A DNA stretch of 64,000 bases, taken from the NCBI GenBank assembly GCA_016711105.1, contig JADJTO010000006.1, forward strand, positions 62,001 through 126,000, given 5' to 3'. Source of the stretch: Micropruina sp. (GTDB lineage Bacteria > Actinomycetota > Actinomycetes > Propionibacteriales > Propionibacteriaceae). The notes beneath the pieces are model-generated. The model was not told the origin of the DNA. It did no database searches and was given only the letters and a program-made list of their open reading frames with translations. The position numbers and the translations under genes were made by a program. Of the stretch, positions 61,069-64,000 are shown piece after piece (within the stretch, counting starts at the first letter, position 1; each line of letters opens with the position of its first letter).

Positions 61069-61117
61069 GACACAAGATCGGCGACCAGGTGATAGCACCT
61101 GGTCGCCGATCTGTGTC
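61069..61117. terminator. Strong bidirectional hairpin terminator
   Basis: Perfect 17-bp stem with a 4-nt loop (61075-61091, ATAG, 61096-61112). With one bulged A it extends by five pairs to 61069-61117 (GACAC with GTGTC). It lies between the convergent small acidic gene and the hemerythrin gene. Confidence 0.88.
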
Positions 61118-61152
61118 CGCCTTGACGCGGGCCGCCGGGGGTCCGTCCGGGC

Positions 61153-61617
61153 TCAGGCTCGCCTGGGAAAGAACGCCGGTCGGGTCAAGAGATCGAGGTG
61201 GCGTGCTCGAGCGGCCAGGAAGGCCTGGGCGAGTTCCTTGCGTTCTGCGGACTCGATCCGGCTGTTGATCTCCGGCAGCAGGGTGGCCTCTTCGCTTTCG
61301 GCGTGCATCGCCATGTTGTCCCGGAGGTCCTCCAGGACCTCTGCAACGTCGGTGGCCGTCGGGTCACAGCCCAACAGCTCATCCACCAGGTCGGCCGTCT
61401 CGCGATGCCGGGCGAGGGCCTGCTCGACGCTCTCGGACGTACCGACACGGCGTCCGAGCCTCGGATAGACCGCCCACTCTTCGGCCCGGCAATGAGCTGA
61501 GATGACGTCGGCGAGCTCCGAGATCGCCCTCTCGCGGACGGGGTGTTCGGGAACGTCGGCGATCAGCCGATCGATCAGGCGATGGTCGGCCATGATGACA
61601 TCCACGACATCGGGCAT
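61153..61617 (-). CDS. Hemerythrin-like (HHE) domain protein
   Basis: 154-residue helical protein with a hemerythrin/HHE cation-binding domain. Iron-ligand candidates are His in MADHRLIDRL, His/Glu in ISAHCRAEEWAVYP, His in ALARHRETADL and His/Glu in NMAMHAESEEATLLPE. Such proteins bind oxygen or NO or act in iron-dependent stress protection. AGGAG lies upstream of the ATG. It follows the sigma factor gene on the same strand by 96 bases and could belong to its stress regulon. Confidence 0.88.
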   Translation of the reverse strand: MPDVVDVIMADHRLIDRLIADVPEHPVRERAISELADVISAHCRAEEWAVYPRLGRRVGTSESVEQALARHRETADLVDELLGCDPTATDVAEVLEDLRDNMAMHAESEEATLLPEINSRIESAERKELAQAFLAARARHLDLLTRPAFFPRRA

Positions 61618-61713
61618 CAGGTTCTCCTTGGTTGTGTCGCTGCGCGGGTCTCTGATCGCCTTACCCCACCCGGACGTCGTCCAAACCCGGAGCGACGCTC
61701 GGCTGGGATGCCC

Positions 61714-62505
61714 TCAGGCTGCGGCTTCGTCGCCCATCAAGGTGCGAAGCTGGCTGAGGGTGGCGCGGAGAATCCGGGACACCTGCATCTGGCTGATCCC
61801 GAGCTCGTCCGCGATCTGGCTCTGCGTGAAGTCCTCGACGAACCGCAGGTGCAGCACGGTGCGCTGCCGCTCGGTCAGCTGTTGCACCGACGAGCGCAAC
61901 GTGAGCAGATCAGGCAGCTGTTCCAGGTCCGCGTCGTCGCTGGCCAACAGGTCCCCCAGGACGAGATCACCTGAGGCCGACACCGGGGCTTCGAGCGACA
62001 GCGGACGGAAGCTGGAGGCGACTGAATCCGACTCCTGCACCTGGCGCGCTTCGACGTCCAGCTCGACCGCGATGTCGTCGGCGGTGGCACTGCGGCCCAG
62101 CTCTTGCTCCAACTCGGCGCGCCGGGTTCGGGTGTGGGCGTGCAACTCCTGGATCCGCCGGGGCGGCCGCACCATCCAGCCGTGGTCACGGAAGTGACGC
62201 TTCAGCTCCCCGCAGATCGTGGGGACGGCGAACGCTGTGAACGATGGCCCCTCTTCGGGGCGGTAGCGACGCAGTGCCAGCAGCAGCCCCATCCGGGCTA
62301 CTTGGTTGAGGTCGTCACGGTCGATCCCGCGGGCGGCGTAGCGCCTGGCGAGACCGTCACACAGGTCGAGGTGAAGCGAAACGAGTTCACTCACGATCGC
62401 CTGGCGGGACGAGGTGGAGGGCACTCTGGCCAGTTCGCTGAACAGGCTTTCGGTGCGTTGTTGACGGTCCTGAAGGGTCTGCGAAAACACGAAACCACGT
62501 GCCAT
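61714..62505 (-). CDS. SigB/SigF-group alternative RNA polymerase sigma factor
   Basis: About 263 residues with sigma-70 regions 2-4 but no region 1. Region 2: DGLARRYAARGIDRDDLNQV, ALRRYRPEEGPSFTAFA, VPTICGELKRHFRDHGW. Region 3 has ELHAHTRTRRAELEQ. Region 4: LTERQRTVLHLRFVEDFTQ with the helix-turn-helix IADELGISQMQVSRILR. This layout is that of SigB/SigF/SigG stress or sporulation-type factors. Start chosen at ATG 62505 (MARGFVF) with GGAG upstream; the open frame extends further upstream without conservation. No anti-sigma factor gene is next to it in this window. Confidence 0.9.
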   Translation of the reverse strand: MARGFVFSQTLQDRQQRTESLFSELARVPSTSSRQAIVSELVSLHLDLCDGLARRYAARGIDRDDLNQVARMGLLLALRRYRPEEGPSFTAFAVPTICGELKRHFRDHGWMVRPPRRIQELHAHTRTRRAELEQELGRSATADDIAVELDVEARQVQESDSVASSFRPLSLEAPVSASGDLVLGDLLASDDADLEQLPDLLTLRSSVQQLTERQRTVLHLRFVEDFTQSQIADELGISQMQVSRILRATLSQLRTLMGDEAAA

Positions 62506-62686
62506 GTCAATCTCCGATCGGGGACTGAGCCGGCACGTGGTTTGACCGCTCTGCATCTCCACTGTGCCACCGTGAAGTCGGTAAGGCAAGGGCAAAACCC
62601 ACATCTTTGCGCCAGACGAGTGGTTTTACGCCACTAAGCTGTGGGTTTCTGGGTCTTCTCAGGCACTTCAGGGTTCCGCGAAGCGG

Positions 62687-64000
62687 CTACCTCACCCCAC
62701 CGGCCTCGTCCGGGTCCTCGCCGGTCTCGATCACCCGCGAGGCGATCTCCCGCAACTTGATGTTGCGCCGCTGCGACGCCGTCTTCAGCCGGCCGAAGGC
62801 CTCCGCCGGGGTAAGCCGATGACGCTCCACGAGGATCCCGATTGCCTGGCCGATGAACCGGTGACTCTCCAGAGCCCGCTCCAGGTTCGCCTGGCGCTCA
62901 GCACTCCCCTGTGCGGCGACCAGGCGTTCCACGGCCAGATTGAGCGCTTGGGCAAGGAGGTCACCCACGATCAGTTCGTCGGTGAGGACGGTCCTGGCCG
63001 CCCGGAACTGGATCCAGGTCCGACAAACGGCCTCGCCGGTCACGTCGGTGGCGATCAGCAGCCCGCGCACCGGCACGGCAGCGCTCTCGGGTTTCGGGTG
63101 CGGCGTGGTCAGCAACTCCTGCACGGGCTGGGGCAGGTTGGCCAGCTCCTCGACGCCGGACTCGGTGAACACGACGTCTTGGGGGCCACTCATCACCCGC
63201 AGCGTGACCACACCGTCGAAGAGGACGCCGAAACCGGTCGCGGCGCTCGACAGGACGGACTCAAGGTCGGTCGCCCCGGCGAACTCCGAGGCGACGGCGA
63301 CGGCCGCTGCCCGGCGGCGCCGGGAGTCGTGCTCACGCGTCACGTCACGGATCGACTTGATGATCGCCGTCCGACCGAGCTGCGGGGTGGTCACCATGGT
63401 GCCCCAGTAGGTGGCCCAGACGTCACCTCCGTCGCGATGACGCAACAGGAATTCCCCCGTCATCGGCTGGTCCTGGCCGATCAGCTCGTGCGCTCTCGCG
63501 ATCCGGGCGTGCTCGTCGGGGTGGGTCTGGGGGTCAGGCCACCACGGGTAGGGCGGGGCGAACGGGCCTTCGGCCGAGCTCCAGCCGAGCAGCGCGGTGA
63601 ACTGGTCGTTCACCTCGGTGACCGCCCCGTCCGGGTCCGCGATCAGCAGGGCCTCTTGGAGCGAGCCGACCACGGCGCGACGCCACGCGGCATCGCTGGA
63701 ACGAGCCTGGGCCAGGGAGATCGTTGCGGCCAGCCGGGACCGGAGCTCGGCCACGGAAAACGGCTTGGTGATGTAGTCGTCCGCGCCCACGTCCATGCCG
63801 GAGGCGGCCGCTTGCCCGCCGGCTCGGGCCGACAGCAGGAGCACCGGGAGGGTCGCCAGCTCGGGGTCCTCCCGGATCTGGCTGATCAGCCCGATGCCAT
63901 CCAGCCCCGGCATCATCACATCGCTGAGCACGGCAGCGGGAAGCCGCCTGCGGATGTGTTCCAGCGCGGCGTGACCATCAGCGGCGATCTCGATCCGGTA
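62687..64000 (-). CDS. Receiver-PAS-ANTAR regulator (5' end beyond window)
   Basis: At least 437 codons, open to the window edge. The first visible part is a receiver domain (YRIEIAADGHAALEHI, phospho-acceptor Asp in LSDVMMPGLDGIGLI, VLLLSARAGG, DDYITKPFSVAELRSRL). A PAS domain follows (ALLIADPDGAVTEVNDQF, GEFLLRHRDGGDVWATYWG), then a GAF-like region and a C-terminal ANTAR domain (ESHRFIGQAIGILVERHRLTPAEAFGRLKTASQ). ANTAR domains bind RNA hairpins to control termination. The missing N-terminus might include a histidine kinase. The sigma factor gene follows on the same strand after about 180 bases, with no hairpin seen between them. Confidence 0.85.
   Translation of the reverse strand, partial: YRIEIAADGHAALEHIRRRLPAAVLSDVMMPGLDGIGLISQIREDPELATLPVLLLSARAGGQAAASGMDVGADDYITKPFSVAELRSRLAATISLAQARSSDAAWRRAVVGSLQEALLIADPDGAVTEVNDQFTALLGWSSAEGPFAPPYPWWPDPQTHPDEHARIARAHELIGQDQPMTGEFLLRHRDGGDVWATYWGTMVTTPQLGRTAIIKSIRDVTREHDSRRRRAAAVAVASEFAGATDLESVLSSAATGFGVLFDGVVTLRVMSGPQDVVFTESGVEELANLPQPVQELLTTPHPKPESAAVPVRGLLIATDVTGEAVCRTWIQFRAARTVLTDELIVGDLLAQALNLAVERLVAAQGSAERQANLERALESHRFIGQAIGILVERHRLTPAEAFGRLKTASQRRNIKLREIASRVIETGEDPDEAGGVR

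Noticed and set aside
62506..62686. SigB/SigF-type promoter before the sigma factor gene
   Set aside because: A GGTTTT-like element and a short AGTGG/CCACT inverted repeat are present near 62620-62640, but no matching -10 element at proper spacing was convincing.
1..64000. tRNA, rRNA, riboswitch or prophage genes
   Set aside because: No cloverleaf, rRNA core sequence, known riboswitch core or integrase was recognised by eye; a covariance-model search would be needed to exclude small RNAs.

Overview
The window comes from the chromosome of a high-GC Gram-positive bacterium of the Actinomycetota. The evidence is strongly GC-biased codon use, ATGA/GTGA-type gene overlaps, a DUF6458-type membrane protein, a SigB/SigF-group sigma factor, a PAS-ANTAR regulator, and a uroporphyrinogen-III-synthase/winged-helix fusion in the nitrite-reductase operon. 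A Propionibacteriaceae-like host is my guess; no marker gene here proves it.

Layout. 1-2.2 kb: end of a PLDc_N membrane protein, a secreted transglycosylase-like protein and a DUF3048 lipoprotein. 2.2-5.5 kb (minus): a coupled operon of cytidine/deoxycytidylate deaminase, an unusual double-module sensor kinase and a LuxR-type response regulator. 5.7-15.5 kb (minus): a complete assimilatory nitrate operon, reading NarK transporter, molybdopterin nitrate reductase, FAD/[2Fe-2S] oxidoreductase, NirB, NirD, HemD-like/winged-helix protein and sirohydrochlorin chelatase. It covers uptake, nitrate to nitrite to ammonium, and probably siroheme supply for NirB. 15.6-19.0 kb (plus): a HAD phosphatase, a secreted V8-like serine protease and a parallel beta-helix lipoprotein.

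18,980-53,277 (minus): one enormous gene of about 34.3 kb, roughly 11,430 codons, filling over half of the window. In protein order it encodes a signal peptide, a metzincin zinc site, a Pro/Glu linker with EPVTD repeats, an Ig-like (HYDIN/ASPM-type) domain, six super-repeats of about 1.1 kb, a long Ala/Gly/Val/Thr solenoid holding two chitin-binding-like modules, six further repeats of about 355 bp, Calx-beta-like and Ca-binding segments, six DGFxxGQ repeats, an RTX block, two LamG-like domains and a Thr-rich tail. As given it is split by at least a dozen 1-2 base indels. Equivalent indels, mostly in G or C runs, also break nirB, the hemD fusion, the FAD oxidoreductase, the DUF3048 gene and an alcohol dehydrogenase. 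The simplest reading is base-level assembly error rather than decay.

53.3-64 kb: palindromic control sites and a 57-residue secreted peptide, a GH13 alpha-glucosidase, a zinc alcohol dehydrogenase, a PhoX/DUF839-like secreted protein, a large polytopic membrane protein, two small proteins, and a minus-strand stress group (REC-PAS-ANTAR regulator cut by the window edge, SigB/F-type sigma factor, hemerythrin protein). Two clean bidirectional hairpin terminators separate convergent genes here.
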